From assembly GCF_000298195.1 (NCBI RefSeq), contig NZ_BAHC01000057.1:1-49913 (forward strand): a stretch of 49,913 nt of DNA, read 5' to 3'. The DNA is from Gordonia rhizosphera NBRC 16068 (GTDB taxonomy: Bacteria > Actinomycetota > Actinomycetes > Mycobacteriales > Mycobacteriaceae). A program made the position numbers and the translations under genes. This document shows positions 1-9,133 of this stretch, in pieces (the first letter of the stretch is position 1; every line of letters starts with the position of its first letter). The notes under the pieces were generated by a model, which was not told where the DNA came from, ran no database searches, and saw only the letters and a program-made list of their open reading frames with translations.

Positions 1-1
1 A

Positions 2-2539
2 CAGCTCCTGGAGTCGTCGAAGACCGGCAAGCTCGATGCGGCGGGTCTTCGGCAGGTGCTGGTCGATCTGCACGAGTTCTGGCTCACCAGCAAGGGCGCA
101 GAACTCGGCATCCGCCCGGACAGCGGATTCGCGATCGTCGCCGTCGGTGGTCTCGGGCGCGGTGAACTGCTGCCGTTCTCCGATCTGGATCTCATTCTGC
201 TCCACGACAACCGGCCTCTCGAAGAGGTCTCGGAGGTCGCCGACGGTCTCTGGTATCCGTTGTGGGACGCCAACATTCCGCTCGATCACAGCGTCCGTAC
301 CGTTCCGCAGGCCCTGCAGGTCGCGTCCGAGGACGTCACCGCCGCCCTCGGACTGCTCGAGGCCCGGCACATCGCCGGCGACGAGGACCTGTCGTCGCTG
401 CTGATCAGCGGCATCCGGCAGCAGTGGCGTTCGGGTATCCGCGATCGGTTCGTGGATGTCGTCTCGCACGCGCAGGATCGCTGGCGTCGCGCCGGGGACA
501 TCGCACACCGGGCCGAACCCGATCTGAAGAACGGTCGTGGCGGTCTGCGCGACGTGCAGTTGCTCGGCGCGCTTGCGATCGCACAGCTCACCGACGGCAT
601 GGCCAGCCTACGGCCCGACTCGCCGGGCGCGGGGCCGCAGGTGGCGTACGCGAAACTCCTCGACATCCGTACCGAATTGCACCGCATCGCGGGTCGCCCC
701 CGCGAGCAGGTCCGGGCGCAGGACGCCGACGAGATCGGTGCCGCGCTGCGGATCGGGGACCGGTTCGACCTCGCCCGCGTGATCAGCGATTCCGCCCGCA
801 CCATCAGCTATTCCATCGATGTGGGTCTGCGCACGGCCGGCAACGCCCTGCCTCGGCGCGGACTGGCGAAGCTGCGGCGGTCACCGATCCGCCGACCGCT
901 CGACGAGGGCGTGGTCGAACACAACGGCGAAGTCGTGTTGGCGCGCAACGCGATTCCCAGCAAGGACCCCGGTCTCATCCTGCGGGTGGCGTCCGCGTCG
1001 GCGCGCACCGGCCTGCCGATCAGCGCCTCGACACTGAGCCGGCTGGCCGACTATGCACCCGAATTGCGCGAACCGTGGCCGAGCGAGGCGCTGAGTGACC
1101 TGCTCGTGCTGCTCGGCTCGGGACATCACATGGTCGACCCGATCGAGGCGCTCGACCGCACCGGGCTGTGGGGTCGACTGCTGCCCGAGTGGGGAGCGGT
1201 CCGCGATCTGCCGCCCCGCGACGCGATCCACACCTGGACGGTCGACCGCCATCTGGTCGAGACCGCCGCCCACGCCGGATCGATGACCACGCGCGTGTCG
1301 CGGCCGGACCTGCTGGTGCTCGGCGCGCTGATCCACGACCTCGGCAAGGGACGGGGAGCCGACCACAGCATCGTCGGGGCCGACCTGGCCATCCAGGTCG
1401 GCAACCGATTCGGGCTGTGGCCGCAGGATGTCGAGTTGGTGTCGGCGATGGTGCGCCACCACCTGCTGCTGCCCACCGTGGCGACCCGCCGCGATCTCGA
1501 CGATCCGGCCACCTGGGAACTGGTCGCGGAGACCCTCGGGCACAACCGGGTACTGCTGGAATTGCTGGCGACGCTCGCCGAGGCCGACTCGCTCGCGACC
1601 GGCCCGGGCGTGTGGGGCGACTGGAAGGCGTCGTTGATCACCGAACTCGTCCGGCGGACCCAGCGGCTGATCGACGGGGCACAACCGGCCCGTCCGGAAC
1701 CGTTGTCACCCGAGCAGATCGCACTCGCCGAGGGCGGCGGGTTCTCGGTCGGCATGGTCCCCGCCGACGGGCCGCACACCTTCCGGGTGACCGTGGTCGC
1801 CCCCGATCAACCGGGGTTGTTGTCCAAGGCTGCGGGGGTGCTCGCCCTCAACGGGCTGCGTTCACATGCCGCCACCGTGCAGAGCCACGCCGGCAGCGCG
1901 GTCAACACCTTCGTCGTCGTGCCGGCCTTCGGCAGCCCGCCCGAGGAGGGCCTGATGCGTCAGCAGCTGATGGCCGCCGTCGAGGGCAAGATCGACGTGC
2001 TCGCACGGCTCGATGCGCGCGAAGCCGACTCGCCGATCCCGACGATCGGCACCGTGACCGCCACGCCGGGATCGGTCGCGGGTACGGGCGTGTCGGCAGG
2101 CTCCACCGATCCGGCCGTCGACGGCGCCGGACACCCCAAGAGCGCCGTGCCGGCGCTGTTCGCGGTCGCGCCGCCCCGCGTGATCTGGATCGATCCCACC
2201 GAGATCGGGGGACAGACCGCACCGTCGGACGCGACGGACTCCTCGGAGGTGCTGATGGAGCTGCGTACCGACGACCGCACGGGTCTGTTGAGCCGGGTCA
2301 GCGCGGTGATCGAGCGGCACGGCGCGCAGGTGCGGTGGGCAAAGGTCACCACGCTGGGTGGCACCGTCGTCGACACGTTCTGTCTGAAGATGGCCGACGA
2401 CAGCGGGGCCGGCCGCACCGCGCTGGCCGACGACGTCATCGCCGTCTGCCCGCCGCCGCGGCCGACCGTGGAGTCCGACGACGGCGACAATCCGCAGAGC
2501 TACGGCGGCACCGGACGCACCGGCGTACCCATCAGCTGA
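2..2539 (+). CDS. glnD: Bifunctional [protein-PII] uridylyltransferase, 5'-truncated
   Basis: GlnD covalently modifies and demodifies PII in response to glutamine and so links nitrogen status to assimilation. The frame is open to the left edge, so the real start lies outside the window and about 845 residues are visible. The nucleotidyltransferase motif GGLGRGELLPFSDLDLILL is near the visible N-terminus. An HD domain (LIHDLGKGRGADHS, around base 1330) follows, and then two ACT domains (around 1786-1990 and 2250-2430) with the DQPGLLSKAAGVLALNG and DRTGLLSRVSAVI signatures. The region between the ACT domains is Ala/Gly/Thr/Pro-rich and looks disordered. The gene ends 34 bp before ffh. In actinobacteria PII is often adenylylated rather than uridylylated, so the nucleotide donor is uncertain. 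Confidence 0.95.
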   Translation, partial: QLLESSKTGKLDAAGLRQVLVDLHEFWLTSKGAELGIRPDSGFAIVAVGGLGRGELLPFSDLDLILLHDNRPLEEVSEVADGLWYPLWDANIPLDHSVRTVPQALQVASEDVTAALGLLEARHIAGDEDLSSLLISGIRQQWRSGIRDRFVDVVSHAQDRWRRAGDIAHRAEPDLKNGRGGLRDVQLLGALAIAQLTDGMASLRPDSPGAGPQVAYAKLLDIRTELHRIAGRPREQVRAQDADEIGAALRIGDRFDLARVISDSARTISYSIDVGLRTAGNALPRRGLAKLRRSPIRRPLDEGVVEHNGEVVLARNAIPSKDPGLILRVASASARTGLPISASTLSRLADYAPELREPWPSEALSDLLVLLGSGHHMVDPIEALDRTGLWGRLLPEWGAVRDLPPRDAIHTWTVDRHLVETAAHAGSMTTRVSRPDLLVLGALIHDLGKGRGADHSIVGADLAIQVGNRFGLWPQDVELVSAMVRHHLLLPTVATRRDLDDPATWELVAETLGHNRVLLELLATLAEADSLATGPGVWGDWKASLITELVRRTQRLIDGAQPARPEPLSPEQIALAEGGGFSVGMVPADGPHTFRVTVVAPDQPGLLSKAAGVLALNGLRSHAATVQSHAGSAVNTFVVVPAFGSPPEEGLMRQQLMAAVEGKIDVLARLDAREADSPIPTIGTVTATPGSVAGTGVSAGSTDPAVDGAGHPKSAVPALFAVAPPRVIWIDPTEIGGQTAPSDATDSSEVLMELRTDDRTGLLSRVSAVIERHGAQVRWAKVTTLGGTVVDTFCLKMADDSGAGRTALADDVIAVCPPPRPTVESDDGDNPQSYGGTGRTGVPIS

Positions 2540-2573
2540 CCGACAACTCCGACGAGCATGGAACACTAGAGGA

Positions 2574-4142
2574 ATGTTCGATTCGCTATCCGATCGATTG
2601 GCCGACGCACTCAAAGATCTGCGCGGCAAGGGCCGTCTGACCGACGCCGATATCGACCGCACCTGCCGGGAGATCCGGCTCGCCCTCCTCGAGGCCGACG
2701 TTTCGCTGCCGGTGGTGCGGGGATTCATCGCCAAGGTGAAGGAACGCGCCAAGGGAGCGGAGGTCTCCGGCGCGCTGAACCCGGCCCAGCAGGTCGTCAA
2801 GATCGTCAACGACGAGCTCGTCGGCATCCTCGGCGGCGAGACGCGGCGCGTCACGTTCGCCAAGAAGCCCCCGACGGTCATCATGCTCGCCGGTCTGCAA
2901 GGTGCCGGTAAGACCACGCTCGCCGGCAAGCTGGCCCACTGGCTCAAGAAGCAGGGCCATTCACCGATGCTGGTGGCGTGCGACCTGCAGCGCCCCGGGG
3001 CGGTCTCGCAGCTGCAGATCGTCGGCGAGCGCGCCGGCGTGAAGGTCTTCGCCCCGCACCCGGGTACCAGCGTGGGTGGCGAGGGGACACTCGGGGTGTC
3101 CTCCGGCGATCCGGTGGAGGTGGCCCGCGCGGGCGTGGCCGAGGCGCAGGCACAGCACTTCGACGTGGTGGTGATCGACACCGCCGGGCGCCTGGGCATC
3201 GATGAGGAGCTCATGAAGCAGGCCTCCGACATCCGCGAGGCCACGACACCCGACGAGGTGCTCTTCGTCGTGGACGCGATGATCGGCCAGGACGCGGTGA
3301 CCACCGCCGAGGCCTTCGCGACCGGCGTCGGCTTCACCGGTGTCGTGCTCACCAAGCTCGACGGCGACGCCCGCGGTGGCGCCGCCCTGTCGGTGCGCGA
3401 GGTGACCGGCAAACCGATCATGTTCGCGTCGTCGGGTGAGAAGCTCGAGGACTTCGACGTCTTCCACCCCGACCGGATGGCCAGCCGGATCCTCGGCATG
3501 GGCGACGTCCTGTCGCTGATCGAGCAGGCCGAGCAGCACTGGGATGCCCAGCAGGCCGAGGCCGCCGCCACCAAGATCACGCAGGGCGAGCTCACCCTCG
3601 AGGACTTCCTCGAGCAGATGCTGATGATCCGCAAGATGGGCCCCATCGGCAACATCCTCGGCATGCTGCCCGGTGCGGGGCAGATGAAGGATGCGCTCTC
3701 GCAGGTCGACGACAAGCAGCTCGATCGGGTGCAGGCAATCATCCGCGGCATGACGCCGCAGGAGCGGGAGAATCCCAAGATCATCAACGCCTCCCGGCGG
3801 ATCCGCATCGCGAACGGTTCGGGGGTGACCGTCACCGACGTCAACCAGCTCGTCGACCGGTTCTTCGAGGCCCGCAAGATGATGGCGCAGATGTCGGGCC
3901 GGATGGGCTTCGGCGGCGGCGGGCGCAAGTCGAACCGCAAGAAGGGCAAGGGCAAGAAGGGCAAGAACCGCGGGCCGACGCCACCAAAGGCCGCGCGCGC
4001 CGGATTCCCCGGGATGGGTGGGATGCCCGGGATGCCGGCCGGTTTCCCTGATCTGTCCAACATGCCCGCCGGTCTCAACGAGCTGCCTCCGGGCCTCGAG
4101 GGCATCGACGTCTCGCAGTTCCAGAAGCCCAAGAACACCTAG
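2574..4142 (+). CDS. ffh: Signal recognition particle GTPase Ffh (SRP54)
   Basis: Ffh is the protein subunit of SRP. It binds signal peptides on nascent chains and 4.5S RNA, and docks with FtsY at the membrane. The sequence shows an N domain (1-90) and a G domain with P-loop GLQGAGKTT (about 107-115), DTAGR (about 202) and TKLDGDARGG (about 260). A Met-rich M domain with RKMGPIGNILGMLPG (about 345-360) follows. The C-terminal 80 residues are a Lys/Gly run and then Gly-Met-Pro repeats, typical of actinobacterial Ffh. The purine-rich gagga touches the ATG with no spacer, so classical ribosome binding is doubtful here. Length 522 aa fits the family. Confidence 0.97.
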   Translation: MFDSLSDRLADALKDLRGKGRLTDADIDRTCREIRLALLEADVSLPVVRGFIAKVKERAKGAEVSGALNPAQQVVKIVNDELVGILGGETRRVTFAKKPPTVIMLAGLQGAGKTTLAGKLAHWLKKQGHSPMLVACDLQRPGAVSQLQIVGERAGVKVFAPHPGTSVGGEGTLGVSSGDPVEVARAGVAEAQAQHFDVVVIDTAGRLGIDEELMKQASDIREATTPDEVLFVVDAMIGQDAVTTAEAFATGVGFTGVVLTKLDGDARGGAALSVREVTGKPIMFASSGEKLEDFDVFHPDRMASRILGMGDVLSLIEQAEQHWDAQQAEAAATKITQGELTLEDFLEQMLMIRKMGPIGNILGMLPGAGQMKDALSQVDDKQLDRVQAIIRGMTPQERENPKIINASRRIRIANGSGVTVTDVNQLVDRFFEARKMMAQMSGRMGFGGGGRKSNRKKGKGKKGKNRGPTPPKAARAGFPGMGGMPGMPAGFPDLSNMPAGLNELPPGLEGIDVSQFQKPKNT

Positions 4143-4175
4143 GCACGTCTCAGTGGGGCAGTCGGACAGAGAGGG

Positions 4176-5264
4176 ATGATCGTGAACGCCGACGATGTGC
4201 GGCACTACCGCGGGCGTGACCCGTTCACCGACGAACAAATCGACGTGTGGGTGGTCGGGGACACGATCACCCGCGAGCCGGTTGCCGGTGCGACCACCGT
4301 CGTCGATGACGGATGGATCATCCCGGGCCTCGTCGACGCCCACAACCATGTCGGTATCGCCCCCGGTCTGGGCGTCACCATCGACCGGGCCCGCGAGTTC
4401 GCCCACGCCGACGCCCGGGCGGGCACGCTGCTGATCCGGGAGGTCGGATCGCCCCTGGATACCCATCCGCTCGACGCCGATCCGGCCTCACCCCGGTTCA
4501 TCCGGTCGGGCAAACACATCGCGCGGCCCAAACGTTACCTGCGCGACTACGGTGTCGATCTCGACGACCCGGACGACCTCGCCGACGAGGTCACCCGTCA
4601 GGCCCGTGCCGGGGATGGCTGGGTCAAGATCGTGGGTGACTGGATCGACCGGGAGATCGGTGATCTGGCGCCGCTGTGGACCCGCGCCCAGATCGACGCC
4701 GCAGTCGCCGCCGCCCACGCCGAGGGCGTCCGGATCACCGCACACGTGTTCGGCGCCGACGCGTTGCCCGATCTCATCGGTGCCGGCGTCGACTGCATCG
4801 AGCACGGCACCGGTCTGACCCTCGACCAGATGGACGAGATGGTGCAACGATCGATCGCGCTGGTACCCACCCTGATCCAGGTGGAGAACTTCCCCGGGAT
4901 CGCCGACGGTGCCGACCGCTTCCCGGCCTACCAGGCAAATATGCGCAAGCTCTACGAGAACGCCGGTGCGGTGTTCGCGGCCGCGCGCGAGGCCGGTGTC
5001 GCCATCTTCGCGGGCACCGACGCCGGAGGTTTCGTCGAACACGGACGCATCGTCGACGAGATCGACGCGATGGCGGCCGTCGGGTTCGGCGCGCGGGACG
5101 CGCTGTACGCGGCGAGTGTGGCCCCGCGGCAATGGCTCGGTGCCGGTCTGCTCGCCGACGGGGACCCGGCCGACTTCATCGTCCTCGACGACGATCCGCG
5201 CCGTGACCTGACCACGCTGCGCCGCCCGCGCTCGATCGTTTGCTCCGGGCTAACGGTCGTCTGA
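4176..5264 (+). CDS. Amidohydrolase family protein (imidazolonepropionase-like)
   Basis: This is a metal-dependent hydrolase of the amidohydrolase superfamily; the substrate is unknown. The metal-binding pattern is present: H-x-H in LVDAHNHVG (about 52-60), a Lys in DGWVKIVGDW (about 151), His in ITAHVFGAD and IEHGTG, and the closing Asp in FAGTDAGGF (about 281). A C-terminal beta-sandwich segment with DPADFIVLDDDP completes the composite fold. The gene lies 33 bp after ffh and is probably co-transcribed. The same ffh-amidohydrolase pairing occurs in mycobacteria (Rv2916c-Rv2915c from memory). Start ATG at 4176 follows cagagaggg closely; GTG at 4182 is an alternative. It could be a dipeptidase-like or cyclic-amide hydrolase. 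Confidence 0.85.
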   Translation: MIVNADDVRHYRGRDPFTDEQIDVWVVGDTITREPVAGATTVVDDGWIIPGLVDAHNHVGIAPGLGVTIDRAREFAHADARAGTLLIREVGSPLDTHPLDADPASPRFIRSGKHIARPKRYLRDYGVDLDDPDDLADEVTRQARAGDGWVKIVGDWIDREIGDLAPLWTRAQIDAAVAAAHAEGVRITAHVFGADALPDLIGAGVDCIEHGTGLTLDQMDEMVQRSIALVPTLIQVENFPGIADGADRFPAYQANMRKLYENAGAVFAAAREAGVAIFAGTDAGGFVEHGRIVDEIDAMAAVGFGARDALYAASVAPRQWLGAGLLADGDPADFIVLDDDPRRDLTTLRRPRSIVCSGLTVV

Positions 5265-5758
5265 CCGCATCGCTGACAAATCCCCAGGTCACGATCTCCA
5301 GGATCATTCCAACGTGTGACGAATTGCACCCTGTCGTGTTCTGGTGCCGCTAACTTACTGTTTGGTAATGTAGCAATCGCGTTGCGGAGGGTTCGCGAGT
5401 GTCTCGAGGCCCGCGCGGGCGCCGCGGTCGCAGCTGATCAGGGGAGGGTCGCTGCGGCCGCGCCCACGTAATGGAGCCGATTCGACGCTTGAGCACGCGG
5501 CATGTGGTTACCTTCAGCGGGGTGGGTAACCACATGCCGAGCCCGGTACTTCGTTCGCGGAGCCAGACCGCGGAGCCGCACACGGCCGTCGACGCATGGC
5601 GATTTCCGAACACACCGCCTCATCTGGCACAATTTCAGGTCGGTTCGTCGGAACCGGTCACGTACCGACCGACGGTCACACCGAAACAGATCGCAAAACC
5701 GGGTCCGCCACACCGGGCGGGCCGCTGAATTGCGCAGTGACCACATGAGGAAGAAGAC
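5265..5758. other. Non-coding gap upstream of rpsP
   Basis: These 494 bp contain no convincing gene. Short frames here have Arg/Thr-rich composition typical of GC-rich shadows. An AT-richer patch at 5345-5380 (around taatgt) is the likeliest promoter zone, but I could not pair a -35 and -10 with confidence. A perfect 15-bp inverted repeat lies at 5498-5539 (listed separately). The last 20 bases carry the purine-rich gaggaagaag just before rpsP. Confidence 0.6.
5498..5539. repeat. Perfect 15-bp inverted repeat in the rpsP leader
   Basis: Left arm 5498-5512 is CGGCATGTGGTTACC and right arm 5525-5539 is its exact reverse complement, with a 12-nt loop. There is no T-run after either arm, so it is not a classical intrinsic terminator. 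It sits about 220 bp upstream of rpsP and 230 bp after the amidohydrolase. It may be a leader RNA stem-loop, an operator or a rho-independent stop lacking a U-tract. Confidence 0.8.
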
Positions 5759-6220
5759 ATGGCTGTCAAGATCAAGCTCACGCGGCTCGGCAAGATCCGC
5801 AACCCCCAGTACCGCATCGTCGTCGCCGACGCTCGGACCCGCCGTGACGGCCGGGTGATCGAGACCATCGGCAAGTACCACCCGAAGGAAGAGCCGAGCC
5901 TCATCGAGGTCGATTCCGAGCGCGCCCAGTACTGGCTGGGTGTCGGCGCGCAGCCGACCGAGCCGGTCGCGGCCATCCTCAAGGTGACCGGTGACTGGCA
6001 GAAGTTCAAGGGCCTGCCGGGCGCCGAGGGCACCCTGAAGGCGCCGGCGCAGAAGCCGTCCAAGCTGGACCTGTTCAACGCCGCACTGGCCGCCGCCGAC
6101 AGCGCGCCGGTCGCCGAGGCAACCACCCCGAAGAAGAAGGCCGCCAAGAAGGACGAGGCCCCGGCCGAGGTCGCCGCCGAGGAGACCGCTGCAGCCGACG
6201 CCGGCCAGGCCGACGCGTGA
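5759..6220 (+). CDS. rpsP: 30S ribosomal protein S16
   Basis: S16 binds 16S rRNA and aids 30S assembly. The N-terminal 85 residues are a full S16 domain, beginning [20 protein letters not shown] and including [20 protein letters not shown] and the [14 protein letters not shown] stretch. A tail of about 65 residues rich in Ala, Lys and Glu follows, the usual actinobacterial extension. The start is set by the purine-rich gaggaagaag before the ATG. The stop overlaps the GTG of the KH-domain gene by 4 bp. It heads the rpsP-khpA-rimM-trmD operon. Confidence 0.97.
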   Translation: MAVKIKLTRLGKIRNPQYRIVVADARTRRDGRVIETIGKYHPKEEPSLIEVDSERAQYWLGVGAQPTEPVAAILKVTGDWQKFKGLPGAEGTLKAPAQKPSKLDLFNAALAAADSAPVAEATTPKKKAAKKDEAPAEVAAEETAAADAGQADA

Positions 6221-6459
6221 GCGCAGTCGTCGCCGACGCGGTCGAACATCTCGTCCGCGGTATCGTCGCCAACCCCGATGACGTCCGGGTCGAGCTGATC
6301 ACCGGCCGTCGGGGTCGCCTCGTCGAGGTGCACGTCAACCCCGACGACCTCGGCAAGGTCATCGGCCGCAACGGCCGGACCGCGACCGCCCTGCGCACCC
6401 TCGTCACCGGCATCGGTGGCCGTGGGATGCGTGTGGACATCGTCGACACCGACCGCTGA
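6217..6459 (+). CDS. khpA: KH-domain RNA-binding protein KhpA
   Basis: This 80-residue protein is a single KH domain (YlqC/KhpA family, UPF0109). The nucleic-acid-binding loop [11 protein letters not shown] is visible in the second half. In other bacteria KhpA pairs with KhpB/Jag to bind small and messenger RNAs and affects cell division; its role here is inferred. The GTG start overlaps the rpsP stop in a GTGA arrangement, implying translational coupling. The conserved position between rpsP and rimM supports the call. Confidence 0.93.
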   Translation: MSAVVADAVEHLVRGIVANPDDVRVELITGRRGRLVEVHVNPDDLGKVIGRNGRTATALRTLVTGIGGRGMRVDIVDTDR

Positions 6460-6475
6460 CGTCGGCTCGTCCGCG

Positions 6476-6994
6476 ATGGATCTCGTGATCGGCCGTGTCG
6501 CCAAGTCGCACGGCGTCCGCGGCGAGGTCGTGGTCGAGATCCGCACCGACGATCCGGAGGCACGGTTCGCACGGGGCAGCGCCCTGCGCGCCCGCCTGCC
6601 CAAGGCCGGCGGGGAGAAGACATTCACGGTGACAGCCGCCCGGCACCATGCCGGGCGGCTGTTGCTGTCCTTGGACGGGGTCGCCGATCGGACCGCCGCC
6701 GACGCTCTGCGCGGGACCCTGTTCCTCATCGACTCCTCGCAGGTCGACTCGGGTACCGATCCCGACGAGTTCTACGACCACGAACTTGAGGGATTGCCGG
6801 TCTCGACCGTCGACGGCACCGATGTCGGTGTGCTCGAGACGGTGCTGCATATGCCAGGTGGAGAGATCCTCTCGGTTCGCACACCCGACGGCCGCGAGGT
6901 GCTGATCCCGTTCGTGCGTGAGATCGTCCCGACGGTGACACGCGAACGCATCGAGATCGATCCGCCCGACGGCCTGCTCGACGTCGAGGCCTGA
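6476..6994 (+). CDS. rimM: Ribosome maturation factor RimM
   Basis: RimM binds S19 and helps mature the 30S head. The start MDLVIGRVAKSHGVRGEVVVEI is the standard N-terminal strand pattern, which argues for ATG 6476 over an upstream in-frame GTG. The RimM N-domain covers about 1-85 and the PRC-barrel domain about 95-172, including YDHELEGLPV and the IPFVREIVP core. Length 172 aa is normal. It lies 16 bp after khpA and 3 bp before trmD. Confidence 0.95.
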   Translation: MDLVIGRVAKSHGVRGEVVVEIRTDDPEARFARGSALRARLPKAGGEKTFTVTAARHHAGRLLLSLDGVADRTAADALRGTLFLIDSSQVDSGTDPDEFYDHELEGLPVSTVDGTDVGVLETVLHMPGGEILSVRTPDGREVLIPFVREIVPTVTRERIEIDPPDGLLDVEA

Positions 6995-6997
6995 GCT

Positions 6998-7696
6998 ATG
7001 CGCATCGACATCGTCTCGATCTTCCCCGAATACCTCGATCCGCTGCGGGTCGCCCTGCTGGGCAAGGCCATCGACGCCGGCCGGATTCGCGTCGACGTGC
7101 ACGACCTGCGCGACTGGACCCACGACGTGCACCGCAGCGTCGACGACGCGCCCTACGGCGGCGGCCCCGGCATGGTGATGAAGCCGCAGGTGTGGGGACC
7201 GTGCCTCGACGACGTGTGCCCTGACGGCGCGCTGCTCGTCGTCCCGACGCCCGCCGGTGTGCCGTTCACCCAAGCCACCGCACAACGCTGGAGTCACGAG
7301 TCGCATCTGGTGTTCGCGTGCGGCCGCTACGAGGGGATCGACCAACGCGTCTTCGACGACGCGGCGCGGCGAGTGCGGGTCGTGGAGGTGTCCCTCGGCG
7401 ACTTCGTGTTGATCGGTGGCGAGGTCGCGACCATGGCGATGATCGAGGCCACCGTCCGGCTGCTCGACGGGGTGCTCGGCAATCCGCAATCCCACCAGGA
7501 GGATTCGTTCTCCGACGGACTTCTCGAAGGACCGAGCTACACCCGGCCGGTGTCGTGGCGCGGCCTGGACGTGCCGCCGGTGCTGCTCAGCGGCAATCAC
7601 GCGAAGGTGGCGCAGTGGCGCCACGAGCAGTCGCTGCAGCGCACGCGGGCCCGGCGCCCGGATCTGTTGCCGGACGAACCGGCCGGGGACGACTGA
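6998..7696 (+). CDS. trmD: tRNA (guanine37-N1)-methyltransferase TrmD
   Basis: TrmD methylates G37 next to the anticodon using S-adenosylmethionine and prevents +1 frameshifting. The sequence begins [16 protein letters not shown] and carries the trefoil-knot motifs [24 protein letters not shown] and [13 protein letters not shown]. The EDSF and [11 protein letters not shown] elements common in the family follow. Length 232 aa is normal. It is separated from rimM by 3 bp. Confidence 0.97.
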   Translation: MRIDIVSIFPEYLDPLRVALLGKAIDAGRIRVDVHDLRDWTHDVHRSVDDAPYGGGPGMVMKPQVWGPCLDDVCPDGALLVVPTPAGVPFTQATAQRWSHESHLVFACGRYEGIDQRVFDDAARRVRVVEVSLGDFVLIGGEVATMAMIEATVRLLDGVLGNPQSHQEDSFSDGLLEGPSYTRPVSWRGLDVPPVLLSGNHAKVAQWRHEQSLQRTRARRPDLLPDEPAGDD

Positions 7697-7706
7697 GCGG
7701 CGACGC

Positions 7707-7712
7707 TACGCT
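7707..7712 (+). promoter_or_regulatory. -10-like hexamer TACGCT, leaderless start
   Basis: TACGCT ends 7 nt before GTG 7720 and there is no Shine-Dalgarno sequence. This spacing fits a transcript whose first nucleotides are the start codon. The site lies just after the trmD stop. Confidence 0.55.
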
Positions 7713-7719
7713 GGACACT

Positions 7720-8694
7720 GTGCACCGATGGCTCTCGGAGCGGGCTGCCGACTGGATGACCCACGACATCATCGAGCGCGGGCGACTCCCGTTGCTGGTG
7801 TTCTTCTGCGGTTTCATCGTCGGCTTCGTGTGTATCCGCATCAGCGTCCGGCTGATCAGGGCCGACGCGCGGTGGTGGTTCTCCAATGTCACCGCCGGCG
7901 ACACCCATGTCCATCACGTCGTGTTCGGAGTGGTGCTGACGCTGCTCAGCGGACTGGGACTGATCTTCTTCGCGCTCAGCGAGGATCAGGTGATGATGTC
8001 GGTGCTGGCCGGACTGTTCGGTGTCGGTGCGGCGCTGATCCTCGACGAGTTCGCGCTGATCTTCTACCTGCGTGATGTGTATTGGTCACACGAGGGCCGC
8101 ACGTCGGTGGATGCGGTGTTCATCGCGCTCGCCGCGACCGGCATGATCCTGCTCGGCTTTCGCCCGCTTGACCTCTACTTCGACGCGCTGCACGATTTCC
8201 GGATCGCGCACACGGTGGGTCTCGACCTGATCGCCGCGGTGTTCAACCTCGCCCTGGCCGCGGTCGTCGTCCTCAAGGGGAAGGTGTGGACCGGGGTGAT
8301 CGGCGTGTTCGCATGGCCGCTGCTCATCGTCGGGGTGCTGCGCCTCGCCCGGCCCACCTCGCCGTGGGCCCGGTGGCGCTATCTGGGCCGACCGCGCAAA
8401 CTCGAGCGGGCGATGGAACGGGAACGGCGTCTGCGTCGCCCGTTCATTCGTGCCAAGATTTTCGTGCAGGATCTGATCGCCGGACGCCCGGACGTCCTGC
8501 CGCATGTGCGTTCGGAGACCGAGCATCGGCTCGACGAGGTGGTCCACGCGGCACCGCCGCCACCACCGATTTCTCCGCACCGGGGTCTGTCTGGCACAAT
8601 AGTCGGGTTGCCTGGCGACGACGTCCCTGCCATGGGGCGACGTCGCAGCGCACACCATGACTCGGAGCACGAACCGGTCGAACCTCACACGTGA
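7720..8694 (+). CDS. Six-span integral membrane protein, function unknown
   Basis: I do not recognise a named family. The 324-residue protein has about six hydrophobic spans: [90 protein letters not shown] and [29 protein letters not shown] motif sits at the second span and could bind a metal. The last 110 residues are strongly basic and then Pro/His-rich, probably cytoplasmic. The frame is open far upstream inside trmD, but GTG 7720 follows a -10-like hexamer, so I chose it; ATG 7756 is the alternative. In M. tuberculosis this slot between trmD and rplS holds a lipoprotein gene instead (from memory). Confidence 0.8.
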   Translation: MHRWLSERAADWMTHDIIERGRLPLLVFFCGFIVGFVCIRISVRLIRADARWWFSNVTAGDTHVHHVVFGVVLTLLSGLGLIFFALSEDQVMMSVLAGLFGVGAALILDEFALIFYLRDVYWSHEGRTSVDAVFIALAATGMILLGFRPLDLYFDALHDFRIAHTVGLDLIAAVFNLALAAVVVLKGKVWTGVIGVFAWPLLIVGVLRLARPTSPWARWRYLGRPRKLERAMERERRLRRPFIRAKIFVQDLIAGRPDVLPHVRSETEHRLDEVVHAAPPPPPISPHRGLSGTIVGLPGDDVPAMGRRRSAHHDSEHEPVEPHT

Positions 8695-8717
8695 CGACCC
8701 GACATGTCGGGAGGTCG
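8695..8717 (+). promoter_or_regulatory. rplS leader stem-loop
   Basis: A perfect 14-bp palindrome, CCCGACATGTCGGG (8698-8711), sits between the upstream stop codon and rplS. It can fold as a 5-bp stem with a CATG loop, extended by CGA/TCG pairing outside a bulge. Ribosomal-protein leaders of this kind are sometimes autoregulatory; the role here is inference. Confidence 0.45.
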
Positions 8718-8773
8718 AGTGCGGGGCCGCCAGGTTCCTCTGTTCACGCGACCGCCAGATTGGACCAACCACG

Positions 8774-9115
8774 ATGAACACCCTCGATTTTCTCGACAAG
8801 CAGTCGCTGCGCGACGACATCCCCGCCTTCGGGCCCGGTGACACCCTCGACGTCCACGTCAAGGTCATCGAGGGCTCCAAGGAGCGTATCCAGGTGTTCA
8901 AGGGTGTCGTGATCCGCCGCCAGGGCGGCGGCGTGCGTGAGACGTTCACCGTGCGCAAGGTGTCCTTCGGCGTCGGCGTGGAGCGCACCTTCCCGGTGCA
9001 CAGCCCCAACATCGCCAAGATCGACGTCGTCACCCGCGGCGACGTGCGTCGCGCGAAGCTCTACTACCTGCGTGATCTGCGTGGCAAGGCCGCCAAGATC
9101 AAGGAAAAGCGCTGA
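8774..9115 (+). CDS. rplS: 50S ribosomal protein L19
   Basis: L19 lies at the 30S-50S interface. The sequence [19 protein letters not shown], the [16 protein letters not shown] strand, [19 protein letters not shown] and the C-terminal [18 protein letters not shown] cover the whole 113-residue family. ATG 8774 matches the usual N-terminus; a longer in-frame extension lacks similarity and includes the leader. No strong Shine-Dalgarno is visible. The gene is preceded by a palindromic leader element and followed by lepB. Confidence 0.96.
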   Translation: MNTLDFLDKQSLRDDIPAFGPGDTLDVHVKVIEGSKERIQVFKGVVIRRQGGGVRETFTVRKVSFGVGVERTFPVHSPNIAKIDVVTRGDVRRAKLYYLRDLRGKAAKIKEKR

Positions 9116-9121
9116 CCCGTC

Positions 9122-9127
9122 TACCCT
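9122..9127 (+). promoter_or_regulatory. -10-like hexamer TACCCT, leaderless lepB start
   Basis: TACCCT ends 6 nt before the lepB GTG at 9134. No Shine-Dalgarno is present. No matching -35 was found, which is common for actinobacterial promoters. Confidence 0.55.
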
Positions 9128-9133
9128 GACGAC

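Noticed and set aside
1862..4138. A 758-codon open frame antisense to ffh and the end of glnD
   Set aside because: It is an antisense shadow of GC-rich codons. It has Arg/Ser/Pro-rich content, no domain and overlaps two certain genes completely.
5498..5539. Classical intrinsic terminator
   Set aside because: The stem is strong but neither side has a T-run, and it lies more than 230 bp from the upstream stop.
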